In this document: piece by piece, positions 37,787-48,810 of the stretch
Position numbering within the stretch: position 1 is the stretch's first letter
Layout of the letters: each line of letters opens with the position of its first letter
DNA from: Cyanobacteriota bacterium SRBZ.bins.94.201705
GTDB taxonomy: Bacteria > Cyanobacteriota > Cyanobacteriia > Cyanobacteriales > Cyanobacteriaceae
Assembly (NCBI GenBank): GCA_030549855.1
Contig: JAUQQP010000029.1
Location: forward strand, 1 to 64,000
DNA length: 64,000 nt
Direction: 5' to 3'
Made by a program: the position numbers and the translations under genes
The notes under the pieces: model-generated
Told to the model about the DNA's origin: nothing
Database searches by the model: none
The model's input: only the letters and a program-made list of their open reading frames with translations

Positions 37787-40063
37787 ATGAGTCCCACTAC
37801 CTTAACCACCCAAAAAACAGCAACAGAAAACGGCGCTAATTCGGCTTTTAGGTACAATGTGAAAATCCCAGACTGGTTGAATGAATGTCTACTGGGAGAC
37901 CAAAATGACAAGGATAATAATCTCATTTGTCGCGCCTTCCAATTTGCTTATTCCCTCCACGAGGGACAATTCCGAAAATCCGGCGAGCCATATATTGTAC
38001 ACCCTATTGCAGTGGCGGATTTACTTAAGGATTTGGGGGGGGATAGTGAAATGATTGCCGCAGGATTGTTACACGACGTGGTAGAAGACACCCCCACCAC
38101 CCTTGAGGACATAGAACAAATGTTTGGCAAAAATGTCCGCCGTCTAGTAGAAGGGGTGACCAAATTATCTAAGTTCAATTTTTCCAGCAAAACAGAAAGA
38201 CAAGCGGAAAATTTCCGCCGCATGTTTATGGCTATGGCTCAAGATATAAGAGTCATTCTAGTCAAATTGGCGGATAGGTTGCATAACATGCGCACTCTTG
38301 ATTTTTTACCCCCGGAAAAACAACGTCAAATTGCCCAGGAAACTAGGGATATTTTTGCCCCTTTAGCCAATCGTTTAGGTATATGGCAGTTCAAATGGGA
38401 ATTAGAAGATTTAGCCTTCAAATACCTCGAACCAGAAGCCTATAATACCATCAAAAAATTAGTAGCAGAAAAGAGGGCGGAAAGGGAAGCAAGAATAGAA
38501 AAAGTAATAAAAATTATTACCGAACGGTTGCAAGAAATTGGAATTAAGCCCATCGAAATTAAAGGAAGGCCAAAACACCTGTATAGCATCTACCAAAAAA
38601 TGATACGTCAGAATAAGGAATTTGACCAAATTTATGACATCGCCGCCGTTAGGATTATTGTCAATACCAAAGACGAATGTTATCGCGCCTTGGCAGTTGT
38701 CCATGATGTATTCCGCCCTATTCCTGGTAGATTTAAGGACTATATTGGCTTGCCTAAACCCAATTTATATCAGTCTCTGCATACCACTGTGTTTAATACC
38801 AATGGACGCCCCTTAGAAATTCAAATTAGGACACTGGAAATGCACTATATAGCAGAATATGGAATTGCTGCCCACTGGAAGTACAAAGAAGCGGGAAATT
38901 CCAACCTTAAACGTTGGTCAGAAATAGACCAAAAATTTACTTGGCTACGACAATTACTGGACTGGCAAAAAGACTTAAAAGATGCACAGGAATATGTGGA
39001 GGGCCTAAAAGAAAATCTATTCGACGACGATGTTTATGTTTTCACTCCCAATGGGGATGTAATTGCCCTAGCTAGAGGCGCAACCCCAGTAGATTTCGCC
39101 TATCATATCCACAGTGAAATAGGAAACCACATGAAGGGTGCCAGAGTAAACGGCAAATGGTCACCTCTGGATCAGCCCTTACAAAATGGAGATATAGTAG
39201 AAATCATCACCTCTAATAACAGTCACCCGAGTCTTGACTGGCTAAACTTTGTTGTAACTCCCACTGCCAGGAATCGCATTCGTCAATGGTTTAAAAAATA
39301 CCATCGAGAAGAGAATATTGCCCGTGGCCGAGAATTATTAGAGAGAGAATTGGGCAATGCAGGGCTAGAGTCTCTGTTAAAATCAGAGGTAATGCAACGA
39401 GTGGCTCAGAAATTTAATTTTCAAAAAGTAGACGACTTATTAGCCGCCTTAGGCTATGGAGAAATAACTTGCACTCAGGTTATTAATCGTCTGAGAGAGG
39501 AAAATAAACAGTCCCAATCAGATAAATCCCAACTTCTCCTTGACACCTCCTTCACCGGCACTACCAAAGAATACCGCCAAGAAGATAATGGCAAATACCC
39601 CATTTCTGGCATCGAGGGGTTGTTATATCATATTGCCGGCTGTTGTAAACCCCTGCCAGGGGAAAATATTATCGGTGTGGTTACCAATACCCGTGGTATC
39701 TCCATTCATCATCGGGATTGTCCTAATCTTCATCATATACCCCCTGAAAGACTTATCCCCGTCTCTTGGAATTGCTGTAGAAACGATACTCCCCGTCGCA
39801 GTCTCACCTACCCTGTAGACATAGTAATTGAAACTATTGACAGAGTCGGCATCCTCAGGGATATACTGGGCAGACTTAGTGATTTAAACATTAATGTCAG
39901 CCACGCCTCCGTTAAAACCCATGCTGGCAAACCTGCCACTATCTCCCTCACCATTGATGTCACAGACTATAAACAATTTACAGAAGCCATTACCAGAATC
40001 AAAAATATTTCCGATGTCTTGAATGTGCGTCGTGTGACTCAGGTGAATGGGGCACACAATTAG
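37787..40063 (+). CDS. spoT: bifunctional (p)ppGpp synthetase/hydrolase
   Basis: A 758-residue Rel/SpoT protein. In order: an HD hydrolase domain (HPIAVADLL, HDVVEDTPTT), a synthetase domain with GRPKHLYSIYQKM, a TGS domain (VFTPNGDVIALARGATPVDFA), a helical linker, a zinc-finger-like segment (YHIAGCCKPLPGENI, HHRDCPN) and a C-terminal ACT domain. Both active sites look intact, so it should make and degrade the alarmone. It is the last gene before the 10.8-kb gene desert. Confidence 0.95.
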   Translation: MSPTTLTTQKTATENGANSAFRYNVKIPDWLNECLLGDQNDKDNNLICRAFQFAYSLHEGQFRKSGEPYIVHPIAVADLLKDLGGDSEMIAAGLLHDVVEDTPTTLEDIEQMFGKNVRRLVEGVTKLSKFNFSSKTERQAENFRRMFMAMAQDIRVILVKLADRLHNMRTLDFLPPEKQRQIAQETRDIFAPLANRLGIWQFKWELEDLAFKYLEPEAYNTIKKLVAEKRAEREARIEKVIKIITERLQEIGIKPIEIKGRPKHLYSIYQKMIRQNKEFDQIYDIAAVRIIVNTKDECYRALAVVHDVFRPIPGRFKDYIGLPKPNLYQSLHTTVFNTNGRPLEIQIRTLEMHYIAEYGIAAHWKYKEAGNSNLKRWSEIDQKFTWLRQLLDWQKDLKDAQEYVEGLKENLFDDDVYVFTPNGDVIALARGATPVDFAYHIHSEIGNHMKGARVNGKWSPLDQPLQNGDIVEIITSNNSHPSLDWLNFVVTPTARNRIRQWFKKYHREENIARGRELLERELGNAGLESLLKSEVMQRVAQKFNFQKVDDLLAALGYGEITCTQVINRLREENKQSQSDKSQLLLDTSFTGTTKEYRQEDNGKYPISGIEGLLYHIAGCCKPLPGENIIGVVTNTRGISIHHRDCPNLHHIPPERLIPVSWNCCRNDTPRRSLTYPVDIVIETIDRVGILRDILGRLSDLNINVSHASVKTHAGKPATISLTIDVTDYKQFTEAITRIKNISDVLNVRRVTQVNGAHN

Positions 40064-40126
40064 CTATCATAAGGGGGTGTGATGCTATCTAATCCCCCCT
40101 CTTTTGTCATCTGCCTCTTTCTGGCA

Positions 40127-40281
40127 TGAGAAACACCGACAACCCACGCCTTGTCTACCCCCGATGACAAAAACGTCAACATGCAGTCTGCCTTCCTGGG
40201 AGTATAACAAATGCCACTGACATAAAACCTGTTTTTTTCCCTTCCCTGAGAAACACCAACACGGGATTTGTCTACCGGTAA
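40127..40281 (+). repeat. paired repeat, 120-bp step
   Basis: TGAGAAACACCGACA...TTGTCTACC at 40127 and TGAGAAACACCAACA...TTGTCTACC at 40247 are two related copies of about 35 bp, exactly 120 bp apart. They lie less than 220 bp past the spoT stop and mark the start of the repetitive desert. Confidence 0.7.
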
Positions 40282-40790
40282 GAGAAACACTTGGTGAGAG
40301 AGACATTATATAGCTGTTTGTTTTTTTTCTCTGTAACAGACATCAACATATTTTCCTTCCCCAGCTGTTTGATTTAAAATCCAACAAGGAAATGCCAGTG
40401 ATTCTTCTTTCCTGTTGTCGGGGTTAGACAGAAGATGTCTGCCGTAAAGTCGGATGTTGTCCAGTAATCAAACCGGGGGAAATGATATTATGATGACAGG
40501 AAAGACAGTTAAAACACAGACTGTGTGCCAGTCATACTTTTGTGGCTTTTCTAGGGGGGAAGACTTCCATTAACTCGTTTGGAATTGAAGATATTTACCG
40601 CGGAGGGATTTTCTGTTTTTCCACTTGTGGACTTTATATCACTCGTCAGGTTTTAATAGGGTTAGTCTTCTAGTCATTTTCCATCCCCACATGCAAGCAA
40701 AGGGGAAAAACAAATAATAAAAGGCAAACACCCATCACCCCTCAAACCCAACCCGTCTGTGTTTCTATTCCCCCTTCTAGAAATTAACCG

Positions 40791-40979
40791 CCCTCTATAA
40801 CAGTCGGCTTATAATCTATTCAGAGAAACGGGCATCCATTTAGCAGATGGAGGGTAAGGAATAATTTGTACTTCTTTCAAAAAAAAATCAGGCAGACTCC
40901 CTCTATGGCAGTCAGCTTGAAATCTTTTGGGGGAAACAGGAATCAATTTGGCGGTAAACAGGGAGAAATAAATTATGCC
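40791..40979 (+). repeat. paired repeat, 108-bp step
   Basis: Two segments of about 80 bp begin with CCCTCTAT at 40791 and 40899. Of the first 60 positions about 42 match without gaps, including CAGTC(G/A)GCTT and GAAAC. The similarity fades towards the end and would need gaps. Confidence 0.65.
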
Positions 40980-41085
40980 TTAGGGATGAGTCTACAGCTG
41001 GCAAAGTCAAGAGGCAAAAAGCAAAAGAAGGATTTTTAGGCCTTTTTAAAGATTATAACCTTTGCTTCGACCACTCCCTGAGTAT

Positions 41086-41557
41086 TGGAAATTGTTACCC
41101 CTGGGAAAACAGTCTTCAATCTGTCAGTCTATTGGCATTTTCATTGTCAGTAGAAGTTATAATCCCAATTACTAAAAGCTATCGAGGCTATCATGAAGAA
41201 AAACCTCTCCCACAGACGAATACCATCCCAGTCAAACAACCAAACCGAGGTAACTCACAACCTACTAAGACTGTAGAAATATACCCCTGTTGTCATATCC
41301 AAAAAAACCCAAGTATGAGTATATCAGTGCCATGCCTCTTATCCCCCGTCAATAGGATGATAACGGTATTGGAAATCGTCACCGGGAAACAATCCCTAGC
41401 CTTTCAGTTTATTAGCATTTCCTCTACTGGCATAACTTACAATCCAATGGCTAAAAGCCGTTTGATTGACATTCCTATTGTAGAAGCAAAGGAGAGAAAA
41501 ACCCCTTAGATGGATACAATTCCAGTCAGACAACTGCCTGGAGGCTAATCACAACCT
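41086..41557 (+). repeat. paired repeat of about 180 bp, 284-bp step
   Basis: Segments 41086-41263 and 41370-41557 align along their whole length with gaps. Both begin TGGAAAT and GGGAAA, share CAGT(C/T)TATT(G/A)GCATTT, ACTAAAAGC-like and CAGTCA(A/G)ACAAC blocks, and end TCACAACCT. The middle holds a word similar to the module found throughout 42-48 kb. Confidence 0.7.
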
Positions 41558-42064
41558 TTCGCCTACACTTCAGATGGCCATTTTATCGCCTCCGGATATT
41601 TGTGAGTGTGACTGTGTTTAAATCTAAATTTGTGTTAGGAGGGATTCCTGCGTATATTGATGGCATAAATGAGGGTAAAAAGGCTATTTTTACTCCCGCT
41701 AGTATTTTGGAAAAAATTCCACCAATGGCAGAAAAAAAAACTAGTTTACTGGGATAAATTTTGGGACAAAAAAAGCCAACTATAAAATCCGCATGACAAC
41801 AGACAGCCGAAACTAAAATTTCACCTCTAACTCTGATGGCTTCTTGATTTGAAGGAAGGAGGCAAGACTCATTTGAAGGCCAAAATTTGCCCCTTGAGTA
41901 GGTTAAAGCCATCTAAAATCCAGAATATCCCCCCGAAACCAAAAAGTTTGAAAATGGTGGATTGTACTTATTTAAGTTCATCCTATAAATACCGATGTAA
42001 TTTTTATGAATAGGGAGTAAATAACGGGGAAAATACCGTGTTAAACTAATAAAACCTTACCACA

Positions 42065-42120
42065 CCTTTTCTTACCCTCCTTTTTTCCTTTTTCTTTTTT
42101 CTTTTTTGTTTTTTCTTTCC
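42065..42120 (+). other. polypyrimidine tract at the left edge of the array
   Basis: About 50 bases of nearly pure C/T, mostly runs of four to seven T broken by single C. It separates the A+T-rich stretch 41.93-42.06 kb from the C-rich repeat array. No gene is near, so it is unlikely to be a simple terminator. Confidence 0.6.
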
Positions 42121-45100
42121 GTATCCCGGCTGAAAATACCCTCTCCAGTTGTCTGCCTGTTGACACTCTCCTGCCAACGACTATCTCAACAAATAGTAAA
42201 CCTGCCAGTAGCTGTCTCCAGCTTACGGTATTGGCAGTCTAATTAGATTACCCCTGTGTCTACTAATGGCAGTAGGCTGAGGCTAAAAATGTCCACCAGC
42301 CTCTCCATTTCTTTTCCTAATATTATTCCACCACCTTCTGACAGTGTCTATCTCCATTGTAACCACTGTAAGTAGTAATTCAATTATGTTTGGCATTGTT
42401 ATCAAAACTGGTATCCAGCCAACTAGACTAAGCTGGAGTAAAATGATGCCAAAGACAACTGAAAAATGTGTCTCCCCCTTTAGTTGTTTGCATCCCCACA
42501 ATTGTGTCTAACATGACAGCAGAAATCCCAAAACCAACCACCTGTCATCCGCTGCCATAGCAGCCGCCACAACCATAAGTCTACCAGTCGGCTGAGGTAG
42601 TGGGTGAGAGTGACATCCTGCCGCCAAAAATATCTATTCCCCGGCGGTTTGTCTGTTATCATAGAGATTTCCCCCTCCTGCCTACCACAACCGCTGACAA
42701 CTTTATTTAATTCCCTCTCCAATATCCTTATTGGCATTTCCACCACAACTTATCTCCACCACGTCTTTACCAAAAGTCTCCTCGTGAGAAACTACATATA
42801 GTCATCTGCTTATATCTTTTATGTTTGCCAATGGTATTCCCATTACCAACCAAGTAAGGTTATCCACTTGTTGGCATGGCAGCTACAACTGAGAGTCTGC
42901 CGGTGGTTGGCAGTGTGTCTTAAACAACATCTATTTGGTTGTTGTTTGCCAGTTAACTCTGTTTGTTGCCATTACCACCGTCTTTTCCAACCAACTAAAC
43001 CCTATGAAAATATCTATCTCCCCAGTCATTCACTATAGTTTGCCTCACGGTAACTGTCAACTGCATCCACAGTCAATAAGCCACTTGCTTGCTATGTCTA
43101 TCCATATTCTTCGGGATTGCTATCTTGTTACAATACCCATCTGCCACTGAAAATAAATTATCTACCCACAACTATCGCCACTCCCGCCAGCCAATAGCTG
43201 ACAATGCCTATATTCATTTCTTTCACCCCTAGGTATTTATCCATTCACCCCGTCGCTATCTCCGTAACCAGTGTCTATCAATCATCTGCTAACATTCTAC
43301 CCCCCCCTCACTATTTGTTTTTGGCATCTTTTCCACAACTGTAGCCTGCCAACACTCTTAGCTTGTCTGATGACGGGGTTTTATTCTTCTCCTATATAAC
43401 CATTGGTTTGATTGGTTTATTAGTATCTCCACTAAAATCTGTTTCCGCCAACTAAACCCACGGCATGCCAATGAATTACAAATAACACTCTCCCCCCGCA
43501 TAACTTCCCATAACCGTCACCCTCCTTTACCCCCTGCTAGTCAATAAAAGTGTCTATTCTCTCTCTGCCTATTTTTTATTAACCCCATTGCTATTCCCAC
43601 CACTAGTGTTTGTCTACCAGTCAGCTATTATCCACCTCCAATCCAAATATCTCCTGCCAGGAGTACACTGATTTAGTAATATTGAATTAATTCACCCATC
43701 CTATCGGCATCTTCCTTCCTTTCGGCATCTTCCTTAAAACCCTCATCCAGCAAAGTCTGAAAGCAATACGCCTATAGTAACTGAAACCACTGGCATCTTT
43801 CTTTTGCCTGGCATATCTTCCACAAGCAATAGTCTACCAACAACATTCCCTTAAACAAAAAGATGCGGTTATCCACTTCCGATTATAGTCACCACCACTA
43901 ACCCTCAAGACTCTTCTGCTATTGGTGTTACTAACTACTATGCCATTGTCTGAAATTTGTTTTTCTCCTAGTCTTCCACCAACTCAATTATATTGCTATT
44001 CTACCCCTAGCATATTGCCACCACTATGCTAAAAATAGCTATTTCCCCCCCAGTCATCCCATTAGCATCTTTATCACTTATATTTGCTACCCATATACGA
44101 CTACATGCGGTTATTCACTAATGCCTACGGCTAATCTCCAGTGGCAACAATATACAGTCATACATTTGTCGGCATAGTCGCTAATACTGAGATTCTGCTG
44201 CCACCTACCACAGAAAATATCTACCCCCGTTTGGTTGTTTACAAGTTAATTCTATTGGCATTGCCACCAGATTCTCTTCCAGCCAACTAAACCACATGAA
44301 AACACCTCTCCTCCCAGTCATTCACTGTAGTCTGCCTCACGGTAATTGTCAACCGCATCAACAGTCGATAAGCTATCTGCTTGCCACTTTCATTGCCACC
44401 GCGTCACAACCTCTAGCTGCTGTTAATAGGCAAGAGGCTGAAGCCAAAAATACCTACCTACTACCCCACACCTACAGATACACCTCTGGCATCATTTTTC
44501 TCTGCTGCTCATACTACCACTTGGAGGTCAATAGTTAACAACATTCATTTCTCCTCTTTTGGGTTATCCGTCAATTTATTTCATTGCTATCCTCACCAAT
44601 AATCTACCCTCCACCCCTCACCAGCGGCATACCAATTCAGTCGTCTTAAATCCAGTCATCCCACTAGCATCTGCCTCTTCAAAACTTCTATTGGGTAACT
44701 AGTCTGAAGCAGGATGCCAATGGCTGAAATATATACCCCTCCAGTTATTTGCCTACTGGTATCCTTCCCCAGTATTGTTACAACCTCTTACACCGCCGTC
44801 TACTCCTCCGTATCTCCACCACGACTATAGTCTGCCAACAGTATCCCCAAAAACAACCCATACGGTTATCCTCCTATATACCTGACATCTGCTAATAATA
44901 CTCTCCCCGCCTGTTTATATAACCTCCACAACCCCACTATGCCACTTGTAATGGTATGCCATTGTGGCCAGTATTATCAAGACTGATATCTATTTTTCCG
45001 TTAAAAGTCTACAAGCATCCCTGGTAATAAATTGTCACCAGCTAAAACCGTCTAAGAATATCCACCCTTTCCCCAGTCGTATACCCGTTGGCATTTCCAT

Positions 45101-48100
45101 GACAAATTATATTTGCCAAGAATTTCTCCACCAGCAACTACATACGAATATATGTCTATATATCCCCACTCGCTAGTACTATTTTATATTTCAACAGAAA
45201 CTTCATAGAGTCATTTACCTGTTGGAATAGTCTGCTAGACTAGACTGACATTAATTATTATTTTTCCGTTGTTGACTGGTTTATTGTTGCTGGCATTCCC
45301 ACCAAAGCTTGTTGCTAGTTACCACTTAGGGTTAAAGATTTAACCTTCCTCCAGTCAGTCATCTACCCATTAGCCTCTGTTTCCCAGTGACTGTCAACCG
45401 CGTCAAAAGTCAATACACCACTTGCATGTTGTCTCTGTCTTCCTGTGTTGTATGGTGGTGTCTCTACTATCATCAAGAGTCTACTAATGACAGTTTGCTA
45501 AGGCTAAATGCATGTAGTCATTTTTCTCCTGGATTACTCACCCATTATACCTATTCCCCTGACTTATGTCTTCCAATAACGCCATATCAAACCACCAATA
45601 GCCGATTTACTCATTTTCATCTCATGAATCACCATGGTGTGTGTCTATTAGTCATGCCTCAAAAGCATACCACCATCTTCTCCGTCAGTGGCATGGCAAC
45701 AGCTTGAAAATGGCAGGATGCCAATGGCTGACACATATATCCCCCCCTTGTCTGCCTGTGGGTATCCAGGGGAAGTATTGTTATAATCGACTCCATGCCT
45801 TAGAGTCATTAGCATACCAACCACAGACATAATCTGCCTTCCAACAAAAATAACGAGATACAGTCATCTACTGATGGTAACAATCTTTTCCACTGGCTAG
45901 TGTAGCCTCTCTATATTCTGCCATTTTGCTGAGTATCATGCCGTCAGCCGAAATATATTTTCCGGTTTTCTACCGACTCATCCTATTACCATCTCCATCA
46001 TACATGGTACATCCCACTAACTGTCCTTGTGAAAATGTCTGCCTTCTCTTCTCTCTATTATCCCCCATATGCCTTCCCAATCCCAACTCCCATCACCACT
46101 TGTATCTGCCAACAATGGTTTCCCCCAACAAATGCCGTCGTCTGTTTATATCTTTCCTGCTAATGGGATTCCTCCCACTTGTGGCTACAGCCGCCACGGC
46201 TAAAAGTCTGCCAGCCAGTAGTTAGTTGGTGGGTGGGTGGCAATGAATGAATGGTATGCCGCTGAAAACGTATCTCTATGGTTTGTATACTAATTCTTTC
46301 CAGAGGCATTTCCCCTTTCCACCTGTAACAACCCCTAACTTTAACAACCGTTAAAGACTTCAATCCTTTCTCCCTTATTGTTAGTATCCCCACTATACCT
46401 CACGTTTGCCAGAAGTCTCTCCAAAAAAAAATACCCACGGTTATTTACTCATATCCCCCGTCAATGGGGTTTCTGGAGGCAATCATATACATTCATCCAC
46501 CTATTGGCATGGCAGTGACAACTGAGATTATGCTAGCCGCTGGCTGGTGAGTAGAAGTATAGCCGCAGATACTCTCTATTTTCCCGTTGTTTGCCAGTCA
46601 AATTTAGGAGTTGTTATCTCTGCCAAAGTCTGTTTCCATCAAACCCCAAGGCTGAAAAAATCTACTTTTCCCCCAGTCTTCCACTCATCCCAAAAACAAC
46701 CAGAGGCAGTAATCTACTTAATTCTCTCGCCAATGGCATCCCCGTCACTAACCCCACACAGTCACCCGCCGGCATAGTTGTCACAACACAAAGGCAGTCT
46801 GCTAACTAAAACCACTAGTGTGTAGCCGGGGATATATTTATTCTCTCCCTAGTCATTAAATAAATTTTATCACTATCCCCATCATAGACTGTTGCAGCCT
46901 ACGACAACCTCTTTTACCCCCTTAGTCATTCACTTATTGGTATTCCCTTTACAACCAGTGTCTGCCAGGAGTCTTTTTATCAACAAGTGTTTTTCTCAGT
47001 CTACATACCCCCTGCCATTAGTATTCATCTTATAATCCCCTGCAGTTATCTAATTGTTGGAATAGTCGCCACCACAAAAAGTATGGCATTGTCTCTCCCA
47101 ATCCTCCATCGGCAACCATCTATTGTATCGTCAAAAAATATCAATCCCCATCAACATCTATTCTCCTATTGTTTGTCCACTAATTCGTCTTGGCATTCCC
47201 TTCACAGTCTGTTGTCACCAGCAACCACAGCCAAAGGTGTTTATTTTCTGGCCAGTCTTCCACCTGTTGCCATTTTTCCACAGCCGGTGTCTACCAGCCT
47301 TGTTAGCTGCCAACAGACGGTTATTAAGTCTAGTTTCTGCCTTTTTATACCTTGATTCCCCTTCTGTCTCCATATATGTCTACCAATAGCCGGATACGAC
47401 TTACTGACTAAATACTGTTTTCTATCCACTTGTCTTAATTCATTCTATTGCTGCCGCTACGGCTTTTTTCTACCTACCATATCCCCCCTCCATCTCCCTA
47501 TTGGTGTTTTCACCTCAATCCACCTACTGTCACTGACTAACATTTCTATCCTTGTTTCAGTCGTCTAGTATTCTTACGTAATACGTAGTTGCCACTTTTG
47601 TTGTTTAAGCTGACAAGACTAGTGACTAGATTGACGACTAAACAAAAAAGTATGCCTGCCAGCTACTCAAAACTAATATCCCTTGACATACCCATTGCTG
47701 TCATTTTCCTCCACCAATCTTAATAGGCTACCGCATAATAACGCCTATTCTCTCTCCAGTATTCTATCTACCCGTCATACCTGCCAAAAAGTAAAAACTG
47801 ATACTCCCCCATACACTCATTGCCAACATTTTCCCCTAGCAGTGGCCATAATAGTCTGCCACCACCTGACAAAATCTATTCTCCCCCTGGCAATTCGTCA
47901 ATTAATATGCCTGCCTACAACCTACGACAGACAGTCTCTCCCCCACCTTTCCATTGCTACTTTTACCCCTCGACAGTAGTCTTAATAGTCTGCTACTTTC
48001 TGATAACAACTGTTTCCCCCCACTAATCCCTCTGCCGGAGTGTGTTTGCCAAATACTGAAAACTAATGTCTTAATGACATATCCCTTGTTAATACTGTTG

Positions 48101-48420
48101 TCTGCCAACAACTTTAATTTTCTGCCACCGCCTGACAACATCTACCCCCCCAGTCATCTTTTGATTCCCATTGTATTCCCACCACCACCGCTGGCAAGTA
48201 GCCGAATACATACCAACAATCTACCAGTTGCCGATAACACTTTCAGCTTTTTTGATTATAGTACTCCCATCAACTTTTATATGCACCTAGTCTACTGCTT
48301 ATGTCTACCAACACCAACAATCTCTCTCCATTGCCTTTCCGAGTTTTTTATTGACATTCCCCCTGCTGGTGTCTGCCGGGATTTTCCTACTGCCTAACAA
48401 CACCTATTTTTCCATCCACA
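42120..48420 (+). repeat. degenerate satellite-like repeat array
   Basis: Four short words recur in a usual order: TTGGCAT(C/T)TCCACCAC; then AGTCTGCCA(A/G)C; then ATCTATTCTCCCC; then AGTCATCCAC. I count roughly 35 recognisable versions of the first word, for example near 42733, 43321, 44256, 44812, 45084, 45290, 46941, 47192 and 48168. Basic units are often 65-75 bp. Between 47.73 and 48.42 kb the CTATTCTCC-type word recurs at 47745, 47876, 48010, 48142 and 48404, steps of 131, 134, 132 and 262 bp. Larger blocks recur at 1.04-1.32 kb. Copies are diverged, often 60-80% similar, with indels. Confidence 0.75.
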
Positions 48421-48424
48421 CGGG

Positions 48425-48476
48425 TTTATGGTTATAAACCCCAAAAGACAGGAGTAGGGGTTTACAATTGTAAATC
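48425..48476. other. two adjacent palindromic segments
   Basis: GGTTTATGGTTATAAACC and, about 20 bp later, GGTTTACAATTGTAAATC each read almost as their own reverse complement; TTTACAATTGTAAA is a perfect 14-bp palindrome. The two share the GGTTTA end. They sit at the right boundary of the satellite-like array and could be a protein-binding site or a small hairpin pair. Confidence 0.6.
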
Positions 48477-48810
48477 TCAAAACTCCCCCTGCCAGAGGTT
48501 TATTGCTATTGTAGAAGCTAACTGCCATCCGGCATATTGTCATCTTGGGGGTTTATTGCCATCTTTTTCCACCACTTTTCTCCCCTTTCAGTTGACTGGA
48601 TATATTGTAACTTTCCATGACTTGTTTATGAGGGATGGTTGTTTACTAGTAGTTGCTGGCAGTGATTATTATTCCCCAGCCAGTCGTCTATTAGTTTTGG
48701 CTAATATTTGTTGGCTAGTAACATATCCACCTTTTTTCTATAAGTTTGGATTTCCAAGACAACCTGTGTCATACCGCCTCTCAGTCACTTTGTATTTTTA
48801 CCTACTAGAA

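Noticed and set aside
41132-41509. Open frame of 125 codons in the desert
   Set aside because: It lies across the 284-bp-step repeat, has no domain or ribosome site, and the matching repeat copy is not open in the same frame.
41583-41912. Minus-strand open frame of 109 codons
   Set aside because: No recognisable family and no upstream ribosome site; it could be an unknown small gene, but support is too weak to annotate.
47954-48397. Longest plus-strand open frame in the array (147 codons)
   Set aside because: It spans several repeat units read in different frames and is rich in Ser, Pro and Leu as expected from C/T-rich sequence; the repeat period is not kept as a peptide period.
42120-48420. 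CRISPR array
   Set aside because: Repeats are diverged and vary in length, there are no constant repeat/variable spacer blocks and no cas genes.
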